The notes: generated by a model not told the origin, from the letters alone. 21,310 bases of DNA from Burkholderiaceae bacterium (GCA_013696665.1 JACCYC010000072.1:1-21310); one strand, 5' to 3'; counted from the stretch's first letter, positions 12,918 through 21,310 are shown. A program made the numbers and translations.

Positions 12918-13118
12918 GTCAGGCCGGTCTCCGGACTCGTCACCGCATGCGCTACGCGCACGCTTGTAAATTGCACCTTCCCGCGTCAAGGACGCAGTGG
13001 CTAAGCACGCAATTCACTTTACTGACTTACCGTTGCGGGGGCAGTGCCGGAATGGTGTTCCACTTCACCGGCTTCCCGTTTCACCCAGCCTTGACTTGTC
13101 AAAGCCGGGCACCTGACG
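12918..13118 (-). ncRNA. Cobalamin (AdoCbl) riboswitch
   Basis: On the minus strand the leader shows the conserved landmarks in order: GGTGCCCGG, then AAACGGGAAGCCGGTG, CACTGCCCCCGCAACGGTAAG and finally the B12-box GAGTCCGGAGACCGGCCTG (12920-12938). The region between the CGCAACGGTAAG element and the B12-box is a variable arm of normal size. Cobalamin binding should fold this RNA and shut down btuB and the genes behind it. The rest of the 12795-13217 gap holds about 120 bases of untranslated leader before btuB, containing a 26-codon open frame of doubtful meaning (12814-12894), and the promoter region upstream. Confidence 0.95.
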
Positions 13119-13124
13119 CCGAGG

Positions 13125-13155
13125 ACTATACCGCTGATCGCGTCGAGATCTGCAA
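13125..13155 (-). promoter_or_regulatory. Probable promoter of the riboswitch-btu operon
   Basis: Minus-strand TATAGT (13130-13125) lies about seven bases before the first conserved riboswitch base. TTGCAG (13155-13150) sits 19 bases upstream of it, a little wide for a sigma-70 promoter. Confidence 0.45.
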
Positions 13156-13217
13156 CGCCGCCTAGGTACCGTATTTGCTCGAAAGCGATTTCCGAATCAT
13201 TCACACAAGGGTCTGAC

Positions 13218-13700
13218 ATGAAACAACAAAAGCACCTTTACGAGCTCTTAAAAGATTTCAGTACAGCCATGTTGGTGACGCATTCACCGGACGGCCATAT
13301 GCACGGACGTCCGATGGCTATCGCAGAGCTGCGCCCGGACGCCGATGCCTATTTCGTCACGGGTATCAATTCACCCAAGGCCGCGGAGATCGCTGCACAC
13401 CCCGTCGTTACGCTGACCTTTCAAAGCTCAAATCAATACGCATCTTTATCGGGACGCGCGGAAATCGTGCAAGACCGGGCTCTGATAGATCGCTTGTACA
13501 AGGAAGACTGGAAAATCTGGTTTCCGCAGGGCCGGTCGGATCCAGCCATCTCGTTGATCAAATTTACCGCGCAGGATGGCGAATACTGGGACAACGCCGG
13601 CGCCCAGGGGCTGAAGTTCGTCTACCGCGCAGCCAAGGCCTATCTGAAGGGCGAGACGCCAGCCGAGGATCAAAAACAGCACGCCAAAGTTGATTTGTAA
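13218..13700 (+). CDS. Pyridoxamine-phosphate-oxidase-fold stress-type protein
   Basis: 160 residues of the general stress protein 26 family, a split-barrel flavin-binding fold. FSTAMLVTHSPDGHMHGRPMA (15-35), YFVTGINSPKAAEIAAHPVVTLTFQ and YASLSGRAEIVQDRALIDRLY are the usual strand and helix blocks, with WFPQG and YWDNAG near the end. The family binds FMN or F420-like cofactors and is linked to oxidative or general stress; it does not make pyridoxal phosphate in most cases. The ATG has AAGGG just upstream. It is divergent from the btu operon with its own promoter, and I see no functional tie to B12. Confidence 0.85.
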   Translation: MKQQKHLYELLKDFSTAMLVTHSPDGHMHGRPMAIAELRPDADAYFVTGINSPKAAEIAAHPVVTLTFQSSNQYASLSGRAEIVQDRALIDRLYKEDWKIWFPQGRSDPAISLIKFTAQDGEYWDNAGAQGLKFVYRAAKAYLKGETPAEDQKQHAKVDL

Positions 13701-13880
13701 TGGCCGGCGCCAGGAAGGAACCCTGGAATCGGCGGACACTTGCGCGATAACGCGCGCGGGTGCGAAATAAAAGTCGTCATATCTATCTGCGCTTCATGCC
13801 GAGTGATTACCGCTTCGTCGCATGCGTCTGGCGGCCCAAAGTTTCGCTTCTTAAAGTGCGGCCTCCCTTTAGGAGGACAC

Positions 13881-14174
13881 ATGAAAAAAGCAAACTGGAG
13901 CGCACTCGCAATCATCGCGGTCGGCGTTTTTAGCGGCTGCGCGCAGATGGCAAATCTTGCTGGCAGCTCCGCAGACCAACAGTGCAGCGCTTTGGCCCGA
14001 ATGGAAGAGCTGCGCGTCAATGAAGTATTGAAGACGGAAACGGCGGGCGATGGGCAGAACATGCAGCTGCGCCTCGAAGACAGACTCGGCCGGCGCTTTA
14101 CTGCGACGTGCGTCTATACAGCATCGGGCGCCCGCTGGTTGACTCCGCTGCCAACCAATATCTCACGCAAATGA
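13881..14174 (+). CDS. Small lipoprotein of unknown function
   Basis: 97 residues from ATG 13881, where a perfect AGGAGG stands five bases upstream; the frame opens earlier at 13740 but that part has no start signal. The N-terminus MKKANWSALAIIAVGVFSGC is a lipoprotein signal with lipobox FSGC, so the mature protein should be acylated at Cys20. The mature part has one helix (QQCSALARMEELRVNEVL) and a strand-rich end (RRFTATCVYTASGARWLTPLP) with two Cys that could pair. No family is recognised. Confidence 0.7.
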   Translation: MKKANWSALAIIAVGVFSGCAQMANLAGSSADQQCSALARMEELRVNEVLKTETAGDGQNMQLRLEDRLGRRFTATCVYTASGARWLTPLPTNISRK

Positions 14175-14191
14175 CCCGGCTGAAGCGACGA

Positions 14192-14212
14192 CGGCGGGGC
14201 ATCTCACCGCCG
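14192..14212. terminator. Weak hairpin between convergent genes
   Basis: CGGCGG (14192-14197) and CCGCCG (14207-14212) are inverted and lie between the convergent lipoprotein and peptidoglycan-binding genes. Only GTGTTTA follows on the plus strand, so a terminator is plausible but weak. Confidence 0.35.
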
Positions 14213-14238
14213 CCGGTGTTTAGCTGAATACGACTGCT

Positions 14239-14979
14239 TTACTTCGAACCACCGCCGGTTGCGGGCGGGGCACCCGAACCGCCTTTTGTTCCCTGCTGAC
14301 CGGTGGTCGGATTGTTCGTCGTATTGCTTGAGGTACCCGGCGCCGCGCTTGGGCCCGGCGTTGCGCCGCCGGTTGTGCCGCTCGTGGGCGCTTTGCTGCT
14401 CGGCGCGCTGCTGCCTGGCGTGGTGCTAGTCGTGCCGGAACCGGGGGTGCTGGAGCCCGACGTGGACCCAGGGGTGGTGGTACCGGTGGTACCACTACTG
14501 GTTCCTGTTCCGCCAGTCATGCCACTCGATCCCGGGCCGCTACCGCTCATGCTGGTTGAGCCTGTGCCGGTGTTCCCGGCGCTTCCGCTACGCGAGCCAC
14601 TCATCGTGCTGCCGCTCATCGAAGCGGTTCCGGTGCTGTCAACGCCAAGCGCTGATAACGTGGCCGCGTCAGTTGCATTGCCACCGGTCATGCCCTGGGC
14701 CTGCCTGAAACTACGCAAAGCTGCGCGGGTTTTCGGTCCCATTTTGCCGTCGACCGCCCCGGGGTTTTGACCCTTGTCGGTCAGCTGTTGCTGGATATTG
14801 CGGACCATTTCGGGACTCATCGATGCTGACGAGCCGCGCGCCGAAGCACCCATCATGCTCGCATCCGTGTTTGCCCGTGAACTTGCGCCGGCGGTTTGAC
14901 TACTTGTGCTTTGCTGCGCGAACGCGGCCGGCGCGAGCGCCAGACACGCCGCAGCGATTGCTGTGTATTTGAATCTCAT
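14239..14979 (-). CDS. Secreted peptidoglycan-binding-domain protein with low-complexity tail
   Basis: 246 residues from ATG 14979, which has AGGGAG seven bases upstream; an ATG two codons earlier (14985) is too close to it. Residues 1-21 are a signal peptide ending AFAQ. MSPEMVRNIQQQLTDKGQNPGAVDGKMGPKTRAALRSFRQAQGM (near 54-97) is a PG_binding_1 domain (PF01471). The last 130 or so residues are almost only Gly, Ser, Thr, Pro and Met, in GSGS/TTTPGS-like repeats, and should be disordered. It probably binds the cell wall from the periplasm or outside. There is no catalytic domain attached. Confidence 0.85.
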   Translation of the reverse strand: MRFKYTAIAAACLALAPAAFAQQSTSSQTAGASSRANTDASMMGASARGSSASMSPEMVRNIQQQLTDKGQNPGAVDGKMGPKTRAALRSFRQAQGMTGGNATDAATLSALGVDSTGTASMSGSTMSGSRSGSAGNTGTGSTSMSGSGPGSSGMTGGTGTSSGTTGTTTPGSTSGSSTPGSGTTSTTPGSSAPSSKAPTSGTTGGATPGPSAAPGTSSNTTNNPTTGQQGTKGGSGAPPATGGGSK

Positions 14980-15013
14980 GGCCATGCTCCCTTATTGATG
15001 TGGTGTGACCCGT

Positions 15014-15035
15014 AGCATCCTCAAATGAGAATGCT
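15014..15035 (-). promoter_or_regulatory. Hairpin upstream of the peptidoglycan-binding gene
   Basis: AGCATCCTC (15014-15022) and GAGAATGCT (15027-15035) pair with one mismatch, a G-U pair in minus-strand RNA, around a four-base loop. It lies between typA and the secreted protein gene. No T-run follows, so an operator or leader hairpin is at least as likely as a typA terminator. Confidence 0.3.
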
Positions 15036-15108
15036 GCGCCACGTGAGCAGGCAATTGAGACTCCTGGTTCCAAAATGCGGAGCAGTGTTTACCCGAACCT
15101 GAGCCGAT

Positions 15109-16938
15109 TTAGGTTTCTCGTTGTGCACGTTTCCGTTCGTGCTCCTTCAGGTAACGCTTACGCAATCGAATGCTTTGCGGCGTAATTTCCACCAACTCAT
15201 CATCGGCAATGAACTCAACTGCGGACTCGAGGGTCAGTGCGATCGGCGTAACGAGGTCGATGTGTTCATCCTTGCCGGAGGCCCGCACGTTGGTAAGCTT
15301 TTTTTCGCGCACGGGATTTACAACCAGGTCGTTATCCCGGGAGTTGATGCCGATGATCATCCCTTCGTAAAGCCTGTCGCCCGGGCTGACGAACATGCGC
15401 CCACGCTCCTGCAGTTTCCAGAGGGCGTAAGCAACCGCCTCGCCGTCGTCCTGGCTGATCAGCACCCCATTTCGCCGCTCGCCGACCTCGCCGGCGCGCA
15501 ACGGACCGTAATCATCGAACACGTGACTCATCAACCCAGTGCCGCGGGTCAACGTCATGAACTCGCCCTGAAAGCCGATCAAGCCACGCGCCGGGATCCG
15601 ATACTCCAGCCGCACCCTGCCCTTGCCGTCGGGTTGCATGTCCTGCAGATCGCCCTTGCGCCGCCCGAGCTCTTCCATGATCGCGCCCTGGTTTTGATCT
15701 TCCACGTCGACACTCAACATCTCGAACGGCTCGAGCCGCTCACCATCGACTTCCTTGAACAGCACACGCGGCCGCCCTACCGCCATCTCATAGCCTTCAC
15801 GCCGCATGTTTTCGAGCAGGATCGTCAGGTGAAGCTCGCCGCGCCCCGCGACTTCAAATATCTGCTCGTCTTCGGTCTCCCGCATGCGCATCGCAACATT
15901 GGATTTTAATTCGCGCTGAAGCCGCTCGCGTAATTGCCGGCTTGTCACGTACTTGCCTTCGCGTCCTGCGAGCGGCGATGTGTTAACTTGAAAGTTCATC
16001 ATCAACGTCGGCTCGTCGACCTTGAGCAGGGGCAACGCGTCTGGAAAATCAACCGGCGTCAATGTGCAGCCAATGCCGATATCGTCGAGGCCGTTGATCA
16101 AGACGATGTCGCCGGCAATGGCCTGCTCGACGACCTGCCGCTCCAGCCCCTTGAATGTCAGCACCTGATTGATGCGCCCCTTGGTGGTCGGCGCATTCTG
16201 TCCACCCTCCGGGCCGTGCATCACCAGCACTTCCTGGCCTGCGCGCAGTCGCCCGCGACTGATGCGGCCGATGCCGATCTTTCCGACGTAACTTGAATAG
16301 TCGAGCGAACAGATTTGCAACTGCAGCGGCTTGTCGGGATCGTCGTCGCGCACACGTACATGCGCCAGGATGGCATCGAACAGAGGCTTCATGTCGCCTT
16401 CGCGCACATCGGGCGATGTGCCCGCATAACCATGCAGCGCGGATGCGTAGACCACTGGAAAGTCGAGCTGCTCTTCAGCGGCACCCAGCTTGTCGAACAG
16501 ATCAAACATATGGTTGACGACCCAGTCGGGACGCGCGCCGGGACGGTCGATCTTGTTGACGACGACGATCGGCTTCAACCCTTGCGCCAGCGCCTTGCGC
16601 GTCACGAAGCGCGTCTGCGGCATAGGTCCCTCGACCGCATCGACCAGCAGCAATACACCATCGACCATCGACAACACGCGCTCGACTTCACCGCCAAAGT
16701 CCGCATGTCCCGGCGTGTCGACAATGTTGATGTGCGTGCCTTCGTAATCGACCGCGCAGTTCTTCGCAAGAATTGTGATGCCGCGCTCGCGCTCGAGATC
16801 GTTGCTGTCCATCACGCGCTCGGTCATCTGCTGGTTTTCGCGGAAGGTTCCGGATTGCTGCAGCAGCTTGTCGACCAGCGTTGTCTTGCCGTGATCAACG
16901 TGCGCGATGATCGCGACGTTGCGGATTGGGCGTTTCAT
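15109..16938 (-). CDS. typA: Ribosome-associated GTPase TypA/BipA
   Basis: 609 residues, the normal family length, from ATG 16938; the frame opens upstream inside truB but the family starts like MKRPIRNVAIIAHVDHGKT here. G1 is AHVDHGKT (12-19), and GITILAKN, DTPGHADFGGE and NKIDRP supply the other GTPase motifs. The EF-G-like domains follow, ending in the TypA-specific C-terminal domain (RGTGLMSHVFDDYGP, NGVLISQDDGEAVAYAL, GMIIGINSRDNDL). It binds the ribosome and helps 50S assembly and growth under stress or cold. Its start codon overlaps the truB stop (TAATG). Confidence 0.96.
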   Translation of the reverse strand: MKRPIRNVAIIAHVDHGKTTLVDKLLQQSGTFRENQQMTERVMDSNDLERERGITILAKNCAVDYEGTHINIVDTPGHADFGGEVERVLSMVDGVLLLVDAVEGPMPQTRFVTRKALAQGLKPIVVVNKIDRPGARPDWVVNHMFDLFDKLGAAEEQLDFPVVYASALHGYAGTSPDVREGDMKPLFDAILAHVRVRDDDPDKPLQLQICSLDYSSYVGKIGIGRISRGRLRAGQEVLVMHGPEGGQNAPTTKGRINQVLTFKGLERQVVEQAIAGDIVLINGLDDIGIGCTLTPVDFPDALPLLKVDEPTLMMNFQVNTSPLAGREGKYVTSRQLRERLQRELKSNVAMRMRETEDEQIFEVAGRGELHLTILLENMRREGYEMAVGRPRVLFKEVDGERLEPFEMLSVDVEDQNQGAIMEELGRRKGDLQDMQPDGKGRVRLEYRIPARGLIGFQGEFMTLTRGTGLMSHVFDDYGPLRAGEVGERRNGVLISQDDGEAVAYALWKLQERGRMFVSPGDRLYEGMIIGINSRDNDLVVNPVREKKLTNVRASGKDEHIDLVTPIALTLESAVEFIADDELVEITPQSIRLRKRYLKEHERKRAQRET

Positions 16939-17843
16939 TAAAGGCTCTTTTCGCTTGAGATCAATCGTTCGGGCTCGACCACACCCCACTCGCTGATGGT
17001 GGCCGTGCCAAGTAGTTCGTTACCGCCATACACGCGCACGCGGCATCCGCGCGGCTCGGCATCCAGTGCCAGCCGTTGGCCAAGCCGAAACCGTGCTGCC
17101 AGAGTAGTGTCGAGTTTCACGACCTCCAAACTCGCAAGCAGCTCGTCTTCCGGAAGCAAACGTGCACGTCGTGCATCGAGCGACATCGACTCCAGATCGG
17201 ATAGCGTCACCGCCTCTTCGACATTAAGCCGTCCGGCCCTGGTCCGGCGCAGCGCGGATAAATGGGCTCCGCATCCAAGTACACGTCCAATGTCTTCTGC
17301 CAATACCCGCACGTACGTTCCTTTACTGCAGTCAACGTCAACCGTGATCGCATCGGCGAGCTGCTCGATCAGCGCTAACCTCGACACCGTGATCGAGCGC
17401 GTCAGTCGCTCGACTTCAATCCCCGCACGCGCCAGCTTGTAGAGGGGCTGCCCAGCCTGCTTGATCGCAGAATGCATCGGCGGCATCTGGTCAGAAGTCC
17501 CGACAAAGCGTGCCAGCGCGTTGTCCAGCTCTTTGCGCGACACGTCGACTTTGCTTGATACAGTGACCACGCCTTCCGCGTCGCCCGTCGTCGTGGTAAC
17601 CCCAAGCCTGATTGTGGCTCGATAGGACTTGTCCGCGTTTAACAAGTCGGCCGAAAACTTTGTCGCTTCGCCTAACGTGATCGGAAGCAGACCCGTAGCC
17701 ATGGGGTCGAGCGTGCCGGTGTGTCCCGCTTTGCACGCATTGAGCAGTCGACGCACGATCTGCAACGCCGTGTTGGAGCCAATGCCACCCGGCTTGTCGA
17801 GCAGGAGCACGCCGTTAACGCGTTCACCGCGCGACCTCTTCAC
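16938..17843 (-). CDS. truB: tRNA pseudouridine-55 synthase TruB
   Basis: 301 residues. NGVLLLDKPGGIGSN and the catalytic block GHTGTLDPMATGLLPI carry the nucleophilic Asp that isomerises U55 in the T-loop of tRNA. RLGVTTTTGDAEG, PPMHSAIKQAGQPLYKLAR and DCSKGTYVRVLAEDIG are the other family motifs. A PUA-like C-terminal part (about 230-301) is shorter than in some homologues. It begins nine bases after rbfA and its TAA overlaps the typA ATG. Confidence 0.96.
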   Translation of the reverse strand: MKRSRGERVNGVLLLDKPGGIGSNTALQIVRRLLNACKAGHTGTLDPMATGLLPITLGEATKFSADLLNADKSYRATIRLGVTTTTGDAEGVVTVSSKVDVSRKELDNALARFVGTSDQMPPMHSAIKQAGQPLYKLARAGIEVERLTRSITVSRLALIEQLADAITVDVDCSKGTYVRVLAEDIGRVLGCGAHLSALRRTRAGRLNVEEAVTLSDLESMSLDARRARLLPEDELLASLEVVKLDTTLAARFRLGQRLALDAEPRGCRVRVYGGNELLGTATISEWGVVEPERLISSEKSL

Positions 17844-17852
17844 CAGACACCC

Positions 17853-18212
17853 CTAACCGGAAAGATCCTTGTTGGCCTGATCGATCAGCCGATCGATCTC
17901 GATGCCGCGCACGACGGATTCATCATGCACAAATGTCAGACGCGGGATCGTGTGAATCGTCAACCGCTTGAAAAGCAACGAATGAAAATACCCTGCCTTG
18001 TTATCCAGTATCTGTTGTGCCGCTTCGACCGGCGCACCGATGATCGTGAAATAAACCTTCGCGTGGGCATAGTCGGGCGTCACTTCGACCCCAGTCAACG
18101 TCACCAGGCCGGCGCGCTCGACCGATACTTCGCGTTGAATCATTTCGGCCAAATCGCGCTGAATCTGGTCGGCGATACGCAGGCCGCGGCCGGGTTTGGT
18201 TGCTGGTTTCAT
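17853..18212 (-). CDS. rbfA: Ribosome-binding factor A
   Basis: 119 residues with the KH-like fold of RbfA: RIADQIQRDLAEMIQREV, the strand VTLTGVEVTPDYAHAKVYFTII, the long helix QQILDNKAGYFHSLLFKRLTI and PRLTFVHDESVVRG. It acts in late maturation of the 30S subunit at the 5' end of 16S rRNA. It sits 29 bases after infB and 9 before truB in the usual order. The short tail after DRLIDQAN is typical. Confidence 0.95.
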   Translation of the reverse strand: MKPATKPGRGLRIADQIQRDLAEMIQREVSVERAGLVTLTGVEVTPDYAHAKVYFTIIGAPVEAAQQILDNKAGYFHSLLFKRLTIHTIPRLTFVHDESVVRGIEIDRLIDQANKDLSG

Positions 18213-18241
18213 TAATCACAGGCACGACGTTGGGCTGGCAC

Positions 18242-20992
18242 CTATGAAAGCGTCCGCGCCACTTCGTGCACCTCGAAAATCTCAAGCTGATCGCGCTCTT
18301 TGATGTCGTCGTAACCCTTGAGACTCAAACCACACTCAAAGCCAGCCTTGACTTCGCGCACGTCGTCCTTGAAGCGCTTCAGCGAATCGAGCTCGCCGGT
18401 CCAGATCACCACGTTGTCGCGCAACAGACGCGCTTTCGCGGTCCTGCGCGCGACGCCATCGAGCACCATGCAGCCTGCGACAGCACCAACTTTCGGCACG
18501 CGAAATATCTGGCGAATCTCCACCAGCCCCAGCACCTGTTCGCGCTGTTCCGGTGCCAGCAGGCCAGATAGTGCGTTCTTAACCTCATCCACCGCCTCGT
18601 AGATGATGTTGTAGTACCGCACATCGATGCCGTTACCTTCGGCAAGCTTGCGCGCGGATTGATCGGCACGGACGTTAAAGCCGATGATCACCGCCTTCGA
18701 TGCAATCGCGAGGTTGACGTCGCTTTCGGTAATGCCGCCAACCTGCGCGTGCACGACTTGCACTTTCACTTCGTCGGTCGACAGCTTCACCAACGATTGC
18801 GTCAGTGCCTCCTGCGAACCCTGCACATCCGCCTTGATGATCAGCGGCAAAATGCGGACTGCGACGCCGTCAACGCTACCCTCGAACATGCCCTCGAGCT
18901 TGGCGGCCTGCTGCCTGGCCAGCTTGGTGTCGCGGAACTTACCTTGGCGATACAGCGCGATTTCGCGCGCCTTGCGCTCGTCGCCGAGAACGATCAGCTC
19001 ATCGCCAGCGCCCGGCACGTCTGACAAACCTTGAATCTCCACCGGAATTGAGGGCCCCGCTTCGGTGATCGGCTTGCCGCCTTCGTCGAGCATTGCACGC
19101 ACGCGTCCAAACGCCGAGCCGGCGAGCACAACGTCGCCACGCTTGAGCGTCCCGCTTTGCACCAGCACCGTTGCGACCGGCCCACGACCTTTGTCGAGTT
19201 GCGACTCGATGACCAGGCCCCTGGCCGGCCCGTCCTTGATCGCTTTGAGTTCCAGCACTTCAGCCTGCAGTAAAACGTTCTCGAGCAGCGTGTCGATTCC
19301 TTCGCCGGTCTTCGCCGACACCGGGATGAACGGCGACTCACCGCCATACTCTTCAGGCACCACTTCGTTGGCAACGAGCTCCTGTTTGACGCGATCCGGA
19401 TTCGCTTCGGGCTTGTCGATCTTGTTCAGCGCAACCACCAGCGGGACGTTGGCTGCCTTCGCATGCGCAATGGCTTCCTTGGTCTGCGGCATGACGCCAT
19501 CGTCAGCCGCAACCACCAGAATTACGATGTCGGTTGCTTGGGCGCCGCGCGCACGCATGGCGGTAAATGCTTCATGGCCCGGTGTGTCCAAAAACGTAAT
19601 GATGCCGCGCGGGGTTTCGACGTGATACGCACCGATGTGCTGCGTAATCCCGCCCGCCTCGCCAGCGGCCACCTTTGTGCGACGGATGTAATCGAGCAGC
19701 GATGTCTTGCCATGATCGACGTGACCCATGATGGTGACGACCGGCGGACGCGGCACCAGCGGCGCCTGCGTAGGCGCAACGACGGACGCGGATTCGGCCA
19801 GCAACGCTTCCGGATCATCGAGCTTGGCTGCGTGCGCGGTATGACCCATGTCGCCGACCACGATGATCGCGGTGTCCTGATCGAGCACCTGATTGATCGT
19901 GACCATCTGCCCGAGCTTCATCAAAGTCTTGATCACTTCGGAAGCCTTGACTGACATCTTGTGCGCCAGTTCGGCAACCGTAATCGTTTCAGGTATCGCC
20001 ACGTCGCGCACGACCGCTTCTGCCGGCACAGGTGCCGTCGCGCCGTTGGTGTCGTCATGACGTTCCTGTTTACGGTTACCGCGCGGACCACGCCAGCCGC
20101 CAGCACCACCGGACGTATCGCCCCTCGTCTTGAGTAAACGCTTCTTCTGCTGCTCTTCGGACCAGCTCGATGCAAGCTTGCCGGATTTGATTTCCTTGAC
20201 GCCGGGTTTCTTTTCGTCCTTCTTCGCCGGCTTCGCCTCGGTCTTTGCCGCAGGCTTATGCAACGTGCCGACCGCGGGAGCTGCCGGGGCAGCGGGCGCC
20301 TCAGGTGGCTTCACGACCTTCTTCGGGGCCGCCATCATTGACTTGATCGCCGCTACTTCATCTTCTACCGCACGCTTGGCGCGAGCCTGTGCATCGGCCG
20401 CCTGCTTCGCGACCTGTTCGGCTTCTTTTTGCGCGTGCTCAGCCTTTACCAATTCCTCGGTCGCAGCAGCTTGCCGCGCGTGCACCGCAGCCAGATCGGT
20501 CTGTTCCTTGTTCTGGGCATCCTCCAGATCACGCTTTGCACGGTCGACCTTCTCACGTGCCGCGGCGGTTTGCCGGGTGACCAACTCGGCCTGCCGGCGC
20601 GCTTCTTCCTCGCGCTTTGCAAGCTCCGCTTCATCGATGACCGGAGTCGCCGGGACTTCGGCGGTGACTGCCGGCTCGGCCTCGGGAGTCGCGCCATCAC
20701 GTTTGACAAACACGCGCTTCTTGCGGACTTCGACCTGGATCGTGCGTGCCTTGCCCGAGGCGTCAGCCTGCTTGATCTCGGTGGTCTGCTTGCGTGTCAG
20801 CGTGATCTTTTTCTTTTCGCCACCGCCGCCATGCGCTTTGCGCAGTGATTCGAGCAGACGCGACTTGTCATCCTCGCTCAGCGCATCGGATTCCGCTGCC
20901 TTCAAAACTCCCGCTGCGCTCAGCTGCTCGAGCAGCAACTGCGGCGGAACACGAAGCTCCGTCGCAAACTGAGACACTGTGCTACTTGCCAT
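18242..20992 (-). CDS. infB: Translation initiation factor IF-2
   Basis: 916 residues. MASSTVSQFATELRVPPQLLLEQLSAAGV is the first IF2N domain. Then comes a long Lys/Glu/Ala linker with coiled-coil character (about 50-300), an IF2-associated segment KLASSWSEEQQKKRLLKTRG, and a second IF2N module (ETITVAELAHKMSVKASEVIK). The G domain begins near 415 with TIMGHVDHGKT and continues with DTPGHEAFTAMR and NKIDKP. Domains II-IV follow and the protein ends EIFEVHEVARTLS. It positions initiator fMet-tRNA on the 30S subunit and promotes 50S joining. It starts 40 bases after nusA. The N-terminal extension is of the long proteobacterial type. Confidence 0.97.
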   Translation of the reverse strand: MASSTVSQFATELRVPPQLLLEQLSAAGVLKAAESDALSEDDKSRLLESLRKAHGGGGEKKKITLTRKQTTEIKQADASGKARTIQVEVRKKRVFVKRDGATPEAEPAVTAEVPATPVIDEAELAKREEEARRQAELVTRQTAAAREKVDRAKRDLEDAQNKEQTDLAAVHARQAAATEELVKAEHAQKEAEQVAKQAADAQARAKRAVEDEVAAIKSMMAAPKKVVKPPEAPAAPAAPAVGTLHKPAAKTEAKPAKKDEKKPGVKEIKSGKLASSWSEEQQKKRLLKTRGDTSGGAGGWRGPRGNRKQERHDDTNGATAPVPAEAVVRDVAIPETITVAELAHKMSVKASEVIKTLMKLGQMVTINQVLDQDTAIIVVGDMGHTAHAAKLDDPEALLAESASVVAPTQAPLVPRPPVVTIMGHVDHGKTSLLDYIRRTKVAAGEAGGITQHIGAYHVETPRGIITFLDTPGHEAFTAMRARGAQATDIVILVVAADDGVMPQTKEAIAHAKAANVPLVVALNKIDKPEANPDRVKQELVANEVVPEEYGGESPFIPVSAKTGEGIDTLLENVLLQAEVLELKAIKDGPARGLVIESQLDKGRGPVATVLVQSGTLKRGDVVLAGSAFGRVRAMLDEGGKPITEAGPSIPVEIQGLSDVPGAGDELIVLGDERKAREIALYRQGKFRDTKLARQQAAKLEGMFEGSVDGVAVRILPLIIKADVQGSQEALTQSLVKLSTDEVKVQVVHAQVGGITESDVNLAIASKAVIIGFNVRADQSARKLAEGNGIDVRYYNIIYEAVDEVKNALSGLLAPEQREQVLGLVEIRQIFRVPKVGAVAGCMVLDGVARRTAKARLLRDNVVIWTGELDSLKRFKDDVREVKAGFECGLSLKGYDDIKERDQLEIFEVHEVARTLS

Positions 20993-21032
20993 AAGTCTGT
21001 TCCCTTTGCCTTTTCCGCAACGCGCCTATCGC

Positions 21033-21310
21033 CTACTGCTCTGCATCGGCAAACCAGTGCGCCCGCGCTGCCATGATGAGTGTCTTGGCACGCTCGTCGT
21101 CGATGCCGGTCATTTCAGTAAGTTCGTCGACTGCCAGTTCGGCCAGATCATCGCGCGTGCGGATGGAATTCTCCGCAAGCTTTGACGACAGCGCCGCATC
21201 CATGTCCGGCAAGTCGAGCAGATCTTTCTCGGCCTGCTCGACGTTTTCTTCCCGCTTGATCGCTTCGGTCAACAGTGAATTGCGCGCGCGGGTGCGTAAC
21301 TCTTCGACCG
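21033..21310 (-). CDS. nusA: Transcription factor NusA, C-terminal part (truncated by window)
   Basis: About 91 residues remain, reading through the right edge (VEELRTRARNSLLTEAIKRE). A helix-hairpin-helix AR-type repeat, LSSKLAENSIRTRDDLAEL followed by LTEMTGIDDERAKTLIMAAR, and the ending AHWFADAEQ match NusA C-termini. NusA controls RNA-polymerase pausing, termination and antitermination. The gene stands directly before infB as in nearly all proteobacteria. A TTG at 21272 is not the start, because the frame is open beyond it. Confidence 0.9.
   Translation of the reverse strand, partial: VEELRTRARNSLLTEAIKREENVEQAEKDLLDLPDMDAALSSKLAENSIRTRDDLAELAVDELTEMTGIDDERAKTLIMAARAHWFADAEQ

Noticed and set aside
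14303..14770. 155-residue Val/Pro/Leu-rich rightward frame opposite the Gly/Ser/Thr tail
   Set aside because: It is the complement of a low-complexity repeat and has no start signal or domain.
15121..15909. 262-residue rightward frame opposite typA
   Set aside because: Fully antisense to a highly conserved gene; a codon-bias shadow.
20130..20972. 280-residue Ser/Ala/Phe-rich rightward frame opposite the infB linker
   Set aside because: Antisense to the Lys/Glu/Ala linker of IF-2; composition is explained by that.

Overview
The window looks like a proteobacterial chromosome, most likely betaproteobacterial. The main reason is the leftward translation cluster nusA-infB-rbfA-truB-typA at the right end. 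In it typA follows truB with a one-base overlap, where gammaproteobacteria usually have rpsO-pnp. The organism is not identified, and no rRNA, tRNA or CRISPR is visible.

Region 1 (about 1-7500) is an accessory element made of two convergent blocks of tightly overlapping small genes. The rightward block (197-4729) encodes a helix-turn-helix protein, a 43-residue protein, a zinc-ribbon protein, a RepA-like RecA-fold ATPase, a probable winged-helix protein, an HK97-fold phage major capsid protein and four tiny helical or coiled-coil proteins. Almost every junction is an overlap, several of them ATGA. A structured gap at 2188-2410, flanked by direct repeats, is a candidate replication origin. The leftward block (7433-4726) encodes a ribbon-helix-helix-like regulator, small proteins including a 33-residue membrane peptide, a Cys-rich exported protein, a 59-residue membrane protein, a strong terminator, and two more phage-type small proteins. 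The two blocks meet with overlapping stop codons. No portal, terminase, protease, tail, Zot-like or integrase gene is visible. The element therefore looks like a capsid-carrying phage satellite, a domesticated remnant, or a new small element type, whose ends may lie partly outside the window.

Region 2 (7700-8152) is a two-helix ion-channel protein with a divergent selectivity filter.

Region 3 (8183-13155, leftward) is a vitamin B12 uptake operon, btuB-btuF-btuC-btuD, behind a cobalamin riboswitch. The outer-membrane receptor, periplasmic binding protein, permease and ATPase together form one import route that the riboswitch should shut when cobalamin is plentiful.

Region 4 (13218-14979) holds a pyridoxamine-phosphate-oxidase-fold stress-type protein, a small lipoprotein, and a secreted peptidoglycan-binding protein with a long Ser/Gly/Thr/Pro tail.

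Region 5 (15109-21310, leftward) is the core translation operon, entered at the 3' end of nusA.
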